A stretch of DNA of 6,273 nt from Flavobacteriales bacterium (GCA_009926905.1 RFNX01000635.1:1-6273), one strand, 5' to 3'. Shown: positions 1-6,211, numbered from the stretch's first letter. Notes: a model not told the origin generated them from the letters alone. Numbers and translations: made by a program.

Positions 1-74
1 CTTACAACCAACACAACGAAAAAACTGGAATCGCAAAAGCGGCATTTGAAATTGCATTGCAACAATTGGTGTAA
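1..74 (+). CDS. 3' end of an unidentified gene (partial)
   Basis: An open frame enters from the left edge (first full codon at base 3) and ends at TAA 72-74. The visible tail is 23 residues, starting YNQHNEKTGIAKAAF and ending ALQQLV. Its last part looks like an amphipathic helix, as at the C-terminus of a soluble enzyme. I do not recognise the family from so short a piece. Its coding nature is inferred from the codon pattern, from the absence of stops, and from its stop lying only 3 nt before the nhaA start, which suggests co-transcription with nhaA. Confidence 0.6.
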   Translation, partial: YNQHNEKTGIAKAAFEIALQQLV

Positions 75-77
75 GTC

Positions 78-1235
78 GTGAAAGAACGTGTTTCCGACTT
101 GTTCAAAAGCTTCTTCGAAAGCGAAAAATCAAGTGGAATACTATTGATTGCTGTAACGCTTGTATCGATTCTAATTACCAATTCATCGTTTCAAGAAAGC
201 TATCTTTCCTTTTGGGAAAAGGATTTTGCGGGGATGAAAATCGAAAATTGGGTGAACGATGCATTGATGGCGTTTTTCTTTCTGCTCATTGGTTTAGAAC
301 TCAAACGTGAATTTCAAGTTGGCGAACTTTCAACTTTCAAAAAAGCGATTCTTCCTGGAATTAGTGCGCTTGGTGGCGTTTTAGTTCCAGCTTTAATCTA
401 TACTATTTTCAATTTTACTTCAACAACCAAAACGGGTTTCGGAATTCCAATGGCAACGGATATTGCTTTCGCATTAGGGGCTTTGTCATTGCTTGGAAAT
501 CGCATACCATTTTCCATTAAAATATTCCTAACAGCCCTTGCAGTCATTGACGATTTAGCAGCGATTGTAGTCATTGCACTTTTTTATTCCAAAGGAATTG
601 TTTGGACAAATCTGTTGATTTCAATGGCTCTTTTTGGAGTGCTACTTGCATTCAATAAATTCAAAATCAAAAACTTAGTACTTTATTTAAGCGTCGGTGT
701 CGCAATGTGGTATTTTATGCACCATTCTGGAATTCACGCCACAATCACAGGCGTTTTACTTGCTTTTACAATTCCTACAAGTCACAATGAACACAAATCA
801 GCTTCAGCAAAATTAGAGCGTATTTTACAACAACCTGTCCCCTATTTGATTCTACCAATTTTCGCAATGGCAAATACGGCCATCATTATTGAAAGCAACT
901 GGAGTGAATTTTTACTTGAAAATTATAGCAAAGGAATTTTTATCGGATTGGTTCTTGGAAAACCAATTGGAATCACATTATTCACTTTCATCGCGGTTAA
1001 ATTGGGCATTTGCGAACTCCCAAAAAACATCAGTTGGACAGAATTATTTGGCGTTTCCATATTAGGTGGAATCGGTTTCACGATGTCAATTTTCGTTACT
1101 TTACTCGCTTTCGACGACGCACAAATCATCAACAATTCCAAATTTGCTATTCTACTTTCTTCTTTGTGCGCTGGAACAATTGGCTACATCTGGCTTCGCA
1201 TTGTCTTAAAAGGCCAAAAATCTCTCGATGATTGA
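78..1235 (+). CDS. nhaA: Na+/H+ antiporter NhaA
   Basis: Inner-membrane electrogenic antiporter that expels Na+ (or Li+) in exchange for protons, for pH and sodium homeostasis. At 385 aa it is close to the 388 aa of E. coli NhaA, so it is full length. The N-terminus (LFKSFFESEKSSGILLI) is the usual family opening. Visible landmarks are GLELKRE at 72-78 (E74, R77 and E78 match the E. coli pH-sensing cluster E78/R81/E82), ATDIAFALG at 126-134 (D128 for D133), VIDDLAAIV at 156-164 (D158/D159 for the ion-binding D163/D164), SGIHAT at 217-222 (H220, probably the pH-sensor histidine), YLILPIFAMAN at 256-266 and GKPIGI at 294-299 (K295 for K300). All key residues are present. The start is GTG at 78: the same frame has a stop at 72-74, and the only other early candidate, a TTG at 99, would remove conserved residues. 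No promoter is seen directly upstream, so it is probably co-transcribed with the preceding gene. Confidence 0.97.
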   Translation: MKERVSDLFKSFFESEKSSGILLIAVTLVSILITNSSFQESYLSFWEKDFAGMKIENWVNDALMAFFFLLIGLELKREFQVGELSTFKKAILPGISALGGVLVPALIYTIFNFTSTTKTGFGIPMATDIAFALGALSLLGNRIPFSIKIFLTALAVIDDLAAIVVIALFYSKGIVWTNLLISMALFGVLLAFNKFKIKNLVLYLSVGVAMWYFMHHSGIHATITGVLLAFTIPTSHNEHKSASAKLERILQQPVPYLILPIFAMANTAIIIESNWSEFLLENYSKGIFIGLVLGKPIGITLFTFIAVKLGICELPKNISWTELFGVSILGGIGFTMSIFVTLLAFDDAQIINNSKFAILLSSLCAGTIGYIWLRIVLKGQKSLDD

Positions 1236-1239
1236 TTTT

Positions 1240-1275
1240 CAATTCGCAATTAGCAATTAATTAATTCGCAATTCT
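1240..1275. repeat. degenerate heptamer tandem repeat (CAATTCG/CAATTAG type)
   Basis: Just after nhaA the sequence falls into 7-nt units starting at 1240 (CAATTCG), 1247 (CAATTAG), 1254 (CAATTAA) and 1269 (CAATTCT), with one 8-nt unit at 1261 (TTAATTCG). As a result the 11-mer AATTCGCAATT occurs twice (1241-1251 and 1263-1273). It is non-coding and AT-rich. From memory, similar AATTCG/GCAATTA arrays are common between genes in Flavobacteriia; no function is known to me. Confidence 0.5.
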
Positions 1276-1337
1276 TGGTGTAACCATTTCTCAAAAATCA
1301 ATTATCATAACAAAAGAGAAACAATCCAAGCACCAAG
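1274..1337 (+). other. possible two-tier hairpin in the nhaA-exbB gap
   Basis: Two nested perfect inverted repeats are present. CTTGGTG at 1274-1280 pairs with CACCAAG at 1331-1337, and inside it TTTCTC at 1287-1292 pairs with GAGAAA at 1316-1321, leaving a 23-nt AT-rich loop. The arms are separated by an unpaired 6/9-nt internal loop. It could fold at the 3' end of the nhaA transcript, but it is AU-rich and no strong T-tract follows (only TATTTTG), so it is not a classical intrinsic terminator. It may be a chance structure. Confidence 0.25.
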
Positions 1338-1406
1338 TATTTTGAAGATAACAATTCGGTGTGGATATCTCATTTAAGTGTCGCATTTAACTATTCAATG
1401 AATCGT

Positions 1407-1414
1407 TAGTTTTG
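1407..1414 (+). promoter_or_regulatory. Bacteroidota-type -7 promoter element for exbB
   Basis: TAGTTTTG matches the Bacteroidota -7 consensus TAnnTTTG exactly. The -33 element is weak: TTTA at 1386-1389, 17 nt upstream, is one mismatch from TTTG. Transcription should begin about 5-7 nt past the box, near 1419-1421. That gives a 5' leader of about 18-20 nt before the ATG at 1439 and makes this the likely promoter of the exbB-exbD-tonB-folC operon. The TTG at 1412-1414 lies inside the box and so cannot be the start codon of exbB on this transcript. Confidence 0.65.
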
Positions 1415-1438
1415 TCCAAACCCATATTTTATCTAAAA

Positions 1439-2200
1439 ATGAAAAAGCAATTCAAGTACATATTTACATTATTCGTGGTGTTCGCTTCATCAGTAGCAAT
1501 GGCTCAAATTCAAAGTGGCGACGGGACAGCAGCAGCGGCAAAAGATGAGGCTCCAGCACAAATCGTGAAAGAAATTTCTACACTCGATTTCATTATGAAA
1601 GGTGGGGTTTTCTTAATTCCAATTGGAATTTTATTGTTCATCACCTTGGTAATTATGGTTGAGCGTTATTTGTATATCCGAAATATGTCGAAATATAATA
1701 CGCATTTGCTTTCTGAAATAAAAGCAAATTTACAAGCAAGTAATTTACCTCCAGTTTTAGACACTTTATCTCGCGACAATACAGCTTTTGGAAACGTTGT
1801 AAGAGAAGGAGTTTTAACAATCGGACGACCAATTTCACAAATAGAATCTAACTTAGAAAAAGTCGTAAACATTGAGATTGGAAAAATGGAGAAAAACATT
1901 GGAATTCTAGGCTTAATCGCCGGTGTAGCTCCAACATTTGGTTTCATTGGTACGATTTCAGGGGTAATTAAAATCTTCTACAATATTTCGATTTCTGAAA
2001 ACGTTTCAATCGGAAATATCTCTGGTGGTCTTTACGAAAAAATGATCAGTAGTGGATCGGGATTGATTGTGGGTATTGTTGCTTTTACAGCTTATCACAT
2101 CCTAAATGGTATGATTGACAATTATGCGTTGGCAATCCAAAAAGTAAACTTAGAGTTCGTTAACATTATTCAAAGACCTAGCAATGCCGATAAAGCGTAG
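1439..2200 (+). CDS. exbB: ExbB/TolQ/MotA-family proton channel subunit
   Basis: Inner-membrane stator of the TonB energy-transduction motor, which works with ExbD using the proton-motive force. It is 253 aa from the ATG at 1439. An in-frame TTG at 1412 would add 9 residues but sits in the -7 box. Residues 1-22 look like a cleavable signal sequence (hydrophobic IFTLFVVFASSVAMA, then Q), followed by an Ala-rich periplasmic stretch (about 23-50). Membrane segment 1 is at about 55-75 (GGVFLIPIGILLFITLVIMV), then a cytoplasmic region (about 80-150), segment 2 with the family signature GLIAGVAPTFGFIGTISG (158-175) and segment 3 at about 205-225 (SGSGLIVGIVAFTAYHIL). Aligned by eye to E. coli ExbB, E200 matches E176, T172 matches T148 and S205 replaces T181. 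The 3' end overlaps exbD by 17 nt, implying translational coupling. TolQ and MotA are the alternatives, but a TonB gene two places downstream favours ExbB. Confidence 0.93.
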   Translation: MKKQFKYIFTLFVVFASSVAMAQIQSGDGTAAAAKDEAPAQIVKEISTLDFIMKGGVFLIPIGILLFITLVIMVERYLYIRNMSKYNTHLLSEIKANLQASNLPPVLDTLSRDNTAFGNVVREGVLTIGRPISQIESNLEKVVNIEIGKMEKNIGILGLIAGVAPTFGFIGTISGVIKIFYNISISENVSIGNISGGLYEKMISSGSGLIVGIVAFTAYHILNGMIDNYALAIQKVNLEFVNIIQRPSNADKA

Positions 2201-2582
2201 AAAAAGGCTTCATGCTGAGGTGGCTACTTCGGCGTTGAGCGACATCATGTTCTTCTTGTTGTTGTTTTTCCTAATCATTTCAACGTTAGCGAATCCAAAT
2301 GTGATTAAAATTCCGTTGCCAAAAGGAGATAATAACGAAAAGACAAACAAACAACACGTTACTGTTACTGTTACACAAGAAAAGAAATATTTCATTGATA
2401 AACAAGAAGTTGGATTCAACGAAATAGAACCAAAATTGTTAGCAGCAACTGCAAAATTGCACGATAATACAGTTATTCTTCGCATCCCTTTTGATTCACA
2501 AGTTCAAGAATTAGTGGACTTGTTACAAATCGGAATGAAGAACGAATTGAAAATGATTATCGCTACGAAAGGAGAGAATTAA
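2184..2582 (+). CDS. exbD: ExbD-family biopolymer transport protein
   Basis: Partner of ExbB in the proton-driven motor that energises TonB. It is 132 aa, normal for ExbD/TolR. It has a short basic cytoplasmic tail (PIKRRKRLHAE, 2-12), one membrane helix at about 18-37 (LSDIMFFLLLFFLIISTL) and a periplasmic domain (about 40-132). D20 at the start of the helix is the expected proton-carrying aspartate (E. coli D25). The periplasmic part shows the usual order: a VTVTVTQEKKYFIDKQEV strand pair (59-76), a helix, a strand (NTVILRIPFDSQV) and a closing helix-strand (LKMIIATK). The ATG lies inside exbB, giving a 17-nt overlap, and no ribosome binding site is evident. The N-terminal LHAEVATSALSDIMF is a common Bacteroidota ExbD pattern. 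Confidence 0.93.
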   Translation: MPIKRRKRLHAEVATSALSDIMFFLLLFFLIISTLANPNVIKIPLPKGDNNEKTNKQHVTVTVTQEKKYFIDKQEVGFNEIEPKLLAATAKLHDNTVILRIPFDSQVQELVDLLQIGMKNELKMIIATKGEN

Positions 2583-2669
2583 TCAGCAAAAAAAGCTGTA
2601 ACCTAAGTTCGAAATCCTCGTTAAAGCTGAAAGAAGTTGTTATAAATTCCATTTCTAAAACTGAAAATT

Positions 2670-3422
2670 ATGTTAGCCGTTCAATTTGAGCAATACAATG
2701 AAGCCAAAGGCAAAAAAATTGCGTATGTTAGTTCAAGTACTTTTTTACTAATTATTTTATTAGCGGCCTATTTCACGACATTCTACATTCAGAATGCTGT
2801 ACCAGCAGACGTTCCTCCTATTAAATCAGATGAAGTGGTTGAGGTTTTTGAAATCGACAATGTGGAAGTTCAACAAGAAGGAGGAAGCGCTGGAGGTGGT
2901 ACTGCAACAAATGATCGTATTGCTCCTCCTGCTGAACAATCTGAGAAATTTGTAACGCAAAGTCATTCTGACACAAAAGTTTTTTCTGGAAATTCTAACA
3001 ACCAAAATGGACACAACGCTACGAACGCAAGTTCAACTACTTCTCAAGGAAACAATCCTTTTGGAACAGGTGGATCAGGTGGTGGAACAGGAAGTGGACA
3101 TGGAAGATTTGGTGGTGCTGGCAATGGCGAAGGAGATGGAGAAGGAAATGGTACAGGAAGTGGAAAAACACGAATTCGCATAAATGATGTTTCTTTACCT
3201 TCTTATGACATTGAGTTTGACAGTAATATCAACTTGAAATTAACCATCAATGCAAACGGAGATGTTGTGAGTGCTTCTTGTATCAAATCAAAAACAACTT
3301 GTACTGACCAACGCATCATCAATCAAGTGATTAACGAGGTTATGAAACAAGTGAAATACAAAAAAGAAGCTGGCGCAGGAATGGTATTTATGTACTACAC
3401 TGTACAAATCAATGCACGCTAA
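2670..3422 (+). CDS. tonB: TonB-family energy transducer with a glycine-rich linker
   Basis: Carries energy from ExbB-ExbD across the periplasm to TonB-dependent outer-membrane receptors. It is 250 aa: a cytoplasmic N-tail (1-17), one membrane anchor at about 18-40 (IAYVSSSTFLLIILLAAYF), a short acidic/proline stretch (PADVPPIKSDEVVEVFE, 45-61), a low-complexity Gly/Ser/Asn/Thr spacer that is almost pure glycine-X at 132-165, and a folded C-terminal domain (about 168-250). That domain has the TonB pattern strand (INLKLTINANGDVVSA), helix (QRIINQVINEVMKQVKY) and strand (GMVFMYYTVQI). The usual Pro-Glu/Pro-Lys repeats and the YP motif are missing, so assignment rests on architecture and on exbBD directly upstream. 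C204 and C211 could form a disulfide in the periplasm. An 87-nt gap separates it from exbD with no promoter seen; it overlaps folC by 11 nt. TolA-like function is a less likely alternative. Confidence 0.85.
   Translation: MLAVQFEQYNEAKGKKIAYVSSSTFLLIILLAAYFTTFYIQNAVPADVPPIKSDEVVEVFEIDNVEVQQEGGSAGGGTATNDRIAPPAEQSEKFVTQSHSDTKVFSGNSNNQNGHNATNASSTTSQGNNPFGTGGSGGGTGSGHGRFGGAGNGEGDGEGNGTGSGKTRIRINDVSLPSYDIEFDSNINLKLTINANGDVVSASCIKSKTTCTDQRIINQVINEVMKQVKYKKEAGAGMVFMYYTVQINAR
3063..3164 (+). repeat. glycine-rich low-complexity segment within tonB
   Basis: Codons 132-165 of tonB are built mainly from GGA/GGT Gly codons alternating with Thr, Ser, Asn, Glu and Asp, giving imperfect DNA repeats such as GGAACAGG and GGTACAGG. 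It encodes the flexible spacer that lets the C-terminal domain span the periplasm. Such stretches can change length by slippage; whether this one does cannot be seen here. Confidence 0.7.
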
Positions 3423-4629
3423 TTACGATTCTTGTATAGATTGGCTTTTTCAGCAATTTCCTTCTTATCAATTCAAAGGTGCATCAGCTTATAAACCAGG
3501 TTTAGAAAACACGCTTGCACTTCTAGATGCTTTTGGTAATCCACAAGAAAGCCTGAAATTCATTCATGTTGCAGGTACGAACGGAAAAGGTTCGACTTGC
3601 TCGTTTCTAACAAGTTTATTGGTCGAAAAAGGTGAGAAAGTTGCTTTGTTTACTTCTCCACACGTTTACGATTTCCGAGAACGTATTCGCATCAATGGAG
3701 TTGAAATCAGCCAACAATTTGTTATCGACTTTTGCGAACGTATTAAATCCATCAATTTCGATTTTGCACCATCATTTTTTGAAATCACTTTAGCAATGGC
3801 ACTCTGTTATTTTCAAGAAGAAAATTGTAGCATCGTCGTTCTTGAAACAGGTTTAGGTGGAAGATTAGACGCGACAAATGTTGTAACTCCACTAATTTCT
3901 ATCATCACTAACATTGGTATTGATCACACGCAATTTTTAGGAGATACATTAGAAGCTATTGCACCTGAAAAAGCTGGAATTATTAAAGAAAACATTCCAA
4001 TTGTAATTGGTCAAAGACAACTAGAAACAAAACCGGTTTTTGAAAAAGTTGCAAAAACGAAAAATGCACCTATTTACTTTGCTGAAGAAATTGAACTTCC
4101 TTTAAAAATTGAACTTCAAGGTTATCAAGCGAAAAATCTTAAAAATGCGTTGGTTGGACTTTCGCTCCTCTCCTACCCGATTTCACAAAACGATTTAAAT
4201 AATGCAATTCGCAATCTAAAGAAAAACAGCGGTCTTTTTGGTAGAATGGAGAAATTGCAAGTCAATCCAACAATCATTATAGATGTATCGCACAACAAAG
4301 AAGGAATTGAAGCGACGTTGAATTCATTGCATCTTTTAGATAAAACGAAACTTACGATTCTATTTGGCTCTTCCCGAGACAAAGACATCGACGCAATGAT
4401 TAAGCTTTTCCCTAAAAATGCTGAAATTCATCTTTGCATGTTCCAAAACGAACGCAGTCAAAACATCGAACGATTAACTGAAATCAAAGAAAAAAACAGT
4501 TCTATCTTAGCGGTTCATCAAGATGTAAATCGAGCAATCAACGAACTTTCAGAACAAATGCAGCCGACAGATTTACTTTTGGTAATCGGAAGTTTCTTCT
4601 TGATTTCGGATGTGAAAATTAGCAAGTAA
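3412..4629 (+). CDS. folC: bifunctional folylpolyglutamate synthase / dihydrofolate synthase
   Basis: Cytosolic ATP-dependent ligase that adds glutamate to dihydropteroate (making dihydrofolate) and then further glutamates to reduced folates. It is 405 aa, slightly shorter than the 422 aa of E. coli FolC. Landmarks in order: P-loop GTNGKGS (55-61), FTSPHVYDFRERIRING (80-96, substrate binding), LETGLGGRLDATN (144-156), NIGIDHTQFLGDTLEAIAPEK (167-187, with K187 at the position of the modified lysine of Mur/FolC ligases), GLFGRME (274-280) and DVSHNKEGI (291-299), the counterpart of the DGAHN motif that opens the C-terminal domain. VIGSFFLISDV (391-401) is the typical end. The start ATG at 3412 lies within tonB (11-nt overlap), and the conserved N-terminal pattern begins at residue 5, so this start fits. 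Translation is probably coupled to tonB. Separate FPGS-only activity cannot be ruled out, but single-copy bacterial FolC is normally bifunctional. Confidence 0.95.
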   Translation: MHANYDSCIDWLFQQFPSYQFKGASAYKPGLENTLALLDAFGNPQESLKFIHVAGTNGKGSTCSFLTSLLVEKGEKVALFTSPHVYDFRERIRINGVEISQQFVIDFCERIKSINFDFAPSFFEITLAMALCYFQEENCSIVVLETGLGGRLDATNVVTPLISIITNIGIDHTQFLGDTLEAIAPEKAGIIKENIPIVIGQRQLETKPVFEKVAKTKNAPIYFAEEIELPLKIELQGYQAKNLKNALVGLSLLSYPISQNDLNNAIRNLKKNSGLFGRMEKLQVNPTIIIDVSHNKEGIEATLNSLHLLDKTKLTILFGSSRDKDIDAMIKLFPKNAEIHLCMFQNERSQNIERLTEIKEKNSSILAVHQDVNRAINELSEQMQPTDLLLVIGSFFLISDVKISK

Positions 4630-4693
4630 TTACATTTTTTATTCATCGAAACATTTTCTAACTTCAAACTTCACTTCGCTTTCCAAAAAAAAT

Positions 4694-4701
4694 TATCTTT
4701 G
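4694..4701 (+). promoter_or_regulatory. Bacteroidota-type -7 promoter element for pyrR-pyrB
   Basis: TATCTTTG matches TAnnTTTG exactly and ends 5 nt before the ATG of pyrR at 4707. The predicted transcription start therefore falls on or within a base or two of the start codon, suggesting a leaderless mRNA. The -33 element is poor: the nearest candidate is TTCG at 4675-4678, one mismatch and a short 15-nt spacer. No hairpin terminator for folC is visible in the 77-nt gap (4630-4706), so some read-through from folC is possible. Confidence 0.65.
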
Positions 4702-4706
4702 TTGTG

Positions 4707-5255
4707 ATGGAAAAACAAGTTATTCTCAATGCCAAACATTTGGAACTTACATTGAAGCGACTTTCCCATGAATTGATAGAATCCCACAATGATTTTTCGG
4801 ACACCGTTCTCGTTGGTTTACAGCCAAGAGGAATTCATGTTGTTTCTAAATTGAAAACAATTTTGGAAGAAATTCTAGGGAAAACAATCATCTGTGGAAA
4901 CCTCGATATTACCTTTTACCGCGATGATTTCAGAAGAAGAGAGCGTCCATTAATTCCAAGCATTACCAATATTGATTTCAGTATTGAGAATAAAAAAGTA
5001 GTGTTGATTGACGACGTTTTATACACTGGAAGAACCATTCGTTCAGGTTTAGATGCCCTTCTCACTTTTGGTCGTCCATCGAAAGTAGAATTATTAGTAA
5101 TCATCGACCGCAGATTTAAAAGAGATTTACCCATTCAAGCAGATTACATCGGAAAAACGGTGGACACATTGGTTTCTGAACGTGTTTCCGTGGAATGGCA
5201 AGAAACAGAAGGAGAAGATAAAGTAGTATTGTTTACAAAAGAAAGTAATGAATAA
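4707..5255 (+). CDS. pyrR: PyrR: pyr operon regulator / uracil phosphoribosyltransferase
   Basis: A type I phosphoribosyltransferase-fold protein. In Bacillus it binds pyr mRNA leaders in response to UMP/UTP and also makes UMP from uracil and PRPP. It is 182 aa, against 181 in B. subtilis. It shows LVGLQPRGIHV (35-45), GNLDITFYRDDF (64-75), the PRPP-binding loop VVLIDDVLYTGRT (98-110) and LPIQADYIGK (141-150), all diagnostic of PyrR. The ATG at 4707 is preferred over an in-frame GTG at 4704: MEKQVIL aligns with the family N-terminus, and the promoter box ends at 4701. Aligned by eye with B. subtilis PyrR, R18 and H21 match R19 and H22, but T18 becomes K17, R27 becomes S26 and the H140 region (DRGHRELP) becomes DRRFKRDLP. 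RNA binding is therefore uncertain; catalysis is likely. It overlaps pyrB by 8 nt. Confidence 0.94.
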   Translation: MEKQVILNAKHLELTLKRLSHELIESHNDFSDTVLVGLQPRGIHVVSKLKTILEEILGKTIICGNLDITFYRDDFRRRERPLIPSITNIDFSIENKKVVLIDDVLYTGRTIRSGLDALLTFGRPSKVELLVIIDRRFKRDLPIQADYIGKTVDTLVSERVSVEWQETEGEDKVVLFTKESNE

Positions 5256-6177
5256 TTTAAGTGTTGACCACCTTACTGGAATTAAAGACTTAACGCGAGA
5301 AGACATCGAATTGATCTTCAAAACCGCAGATAGTTTCAAAGAAGTAATCAACCGACCAATCAAAAAAGTTCCTTCACTTCGAGACATTACTATTGCGAAT
5401 GTTTTCTTTGAAAATTCTACCAGAACACGACTTTCTTTTGAATTAGCTGAAAAGCGACTTTCGGCAGACACGATTAATTTTAGCGCTTCTGGAAGTTCCG
5501 TAAAAAAAGGAGAAACTTTAATTGACACAGTAAACAACATTCTTTCGATGAAAGTGGACATGGTGGTGATGCGTCATCCAAATCCCGGAGCTGCCTTGTT
5601 TTTATCAAAAAAAATCAAAGCGAAAGTAGTAAATGCTGGCGACGGAACACACGAACATCCAACGCAAGCCTTATTAGATGCTTATTCCATTCGTGAGAAA
5701 CTGGGAAGCGTTGAAGGAAAAAAAGTGGTAATTGTAGGAGATATTTTACATTCACGTGTGGCGCTTTCAAATATTTACTGCCTTCAAAAATTAGGCGCTG
5801 AAGTAATGGTTTGTGGTCCAACAACCTTGATTCCAAAATACATTCACGAATTAGGAGTGAAAGTATCACACAACCTCATCGAAGCACTGGAATGGTGCGA
5901 TGTGGCGAATATGCTACGCATTCAATTGGAACGACAAGACATTAAATATTTCCCTTCTTTGCGTGAATATTCTATGCTTTTTGGATTGAATAAAGAAATA
6001 CTGGATTCACTTTCAAAAGAAATTGTGGTAATGCATCCTGGTCCAATCAATCGTGGGGTTGAAATCACGAGTGATGTAGCAGATTCTAAGCAAAGTATTA
6101 TCTTACACCAAGTTGAAAATGGCGTTGCAGTGAGAATGGCAGTAATTTATTTACTCGCAGCGAAGATTGAACGCTGA
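5248..6177 (+). CDS. pyrB: aspartate carbamoyltransferase catalytic subunit
   Basis: Condenses carbamoyl phosphate and aspartate into N-carbamoyl-aspartate, the committed step of pyrimidine synthesis, in the cytosol. It is 309 aa, typical for the catalytic chain. Carbamoyl-phosphate motif FENSTRTR lies at 54-61, the S83/K87 loop (SSVKKGET, matching E. coli S80/K84) at 83-90, HPTQALLDAY at 137-146, GDILHSRVA at 164-172, the aspartate-binding MLRIQLER at 222-229 and HPGPINRGVEI at 263-273; all key catalytic residues are present. The ATG at 5248 overlaps the end of pyrR by 8 nt, so the pair is almost certainly one transcription unit with coupled translation. No pyrI (regulatory chain) or PyrC-like gene follows within the window, consistent with the PyrR-linked, unregulated trimeric form found in Bacillus. 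Ornithine carbamoyltransferase is excluded by the KKGET loop and the RIQLER motif. Confidence 0.97.
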   Translation: MNNLSVDHLTGIKDLTREDIELIFKTADSFKEVINRPIKKVPSLRDITIANVFFENSTRTRLSFELAEKRLSADTINFSASGSSVKKGETLIDTVNNILSMKVDMVVMRHPNPGAALFLSKKIKAKVVNAGDGTHEHPTQALLDAYSIREKLGSVEGKKVVIVGDILHSRVALSNIYCLQKLGAEVMVCGPTTLIPKYIHELGVKVSHNLIEALEWCDVANMLRIQLERQDIKYFPSLREYSMLFGLNKEILDSLSKEIVVMHPGPINRGVEITSDVADSKQSIILHQVENGVAVRMAVIYLLAAKIER

Positions 6178-6211
6178 AAAATTTGATGAGTTGTTATAAT
6201 TCCGAAATCAT

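Noticed and set aside
1010..1231. Second plus-strand frame inside the 3' part of nhaA
   Set aside because: Shadow of nhaA: low-complexity Arg/Phe/His-rich product, while the nhaA frame carries conserved motifs to its end.
2584..2598. CAGC-A7-GCTG inverted repeat right after exbD as a terminator
   Set aside because: Only four base pairs and no T-tract on the + strand; tonB follows closely and belongs with exbBD.
4704..4706. GTG at 4704 as the pyrR start
   Set aside because: It lies 2 nt after the -7 box, probably before the transcript start, and the ATG at 4707 matches the family N-terminus.
4630..4706. A PyrR-binding attenuator or a folC terminator in the gap
   Set aside because: No stable stem, no conserved PyrR-binding loop and no terminator-like T-tract after a stem could be found by eye.
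5127..5561. 144-residue minus-strand open frame across the pyrR/pyrB junction
   Set aside because: It is antisense to two clearly conserved genes with full family motifs; its translation shows no recognisable domain.
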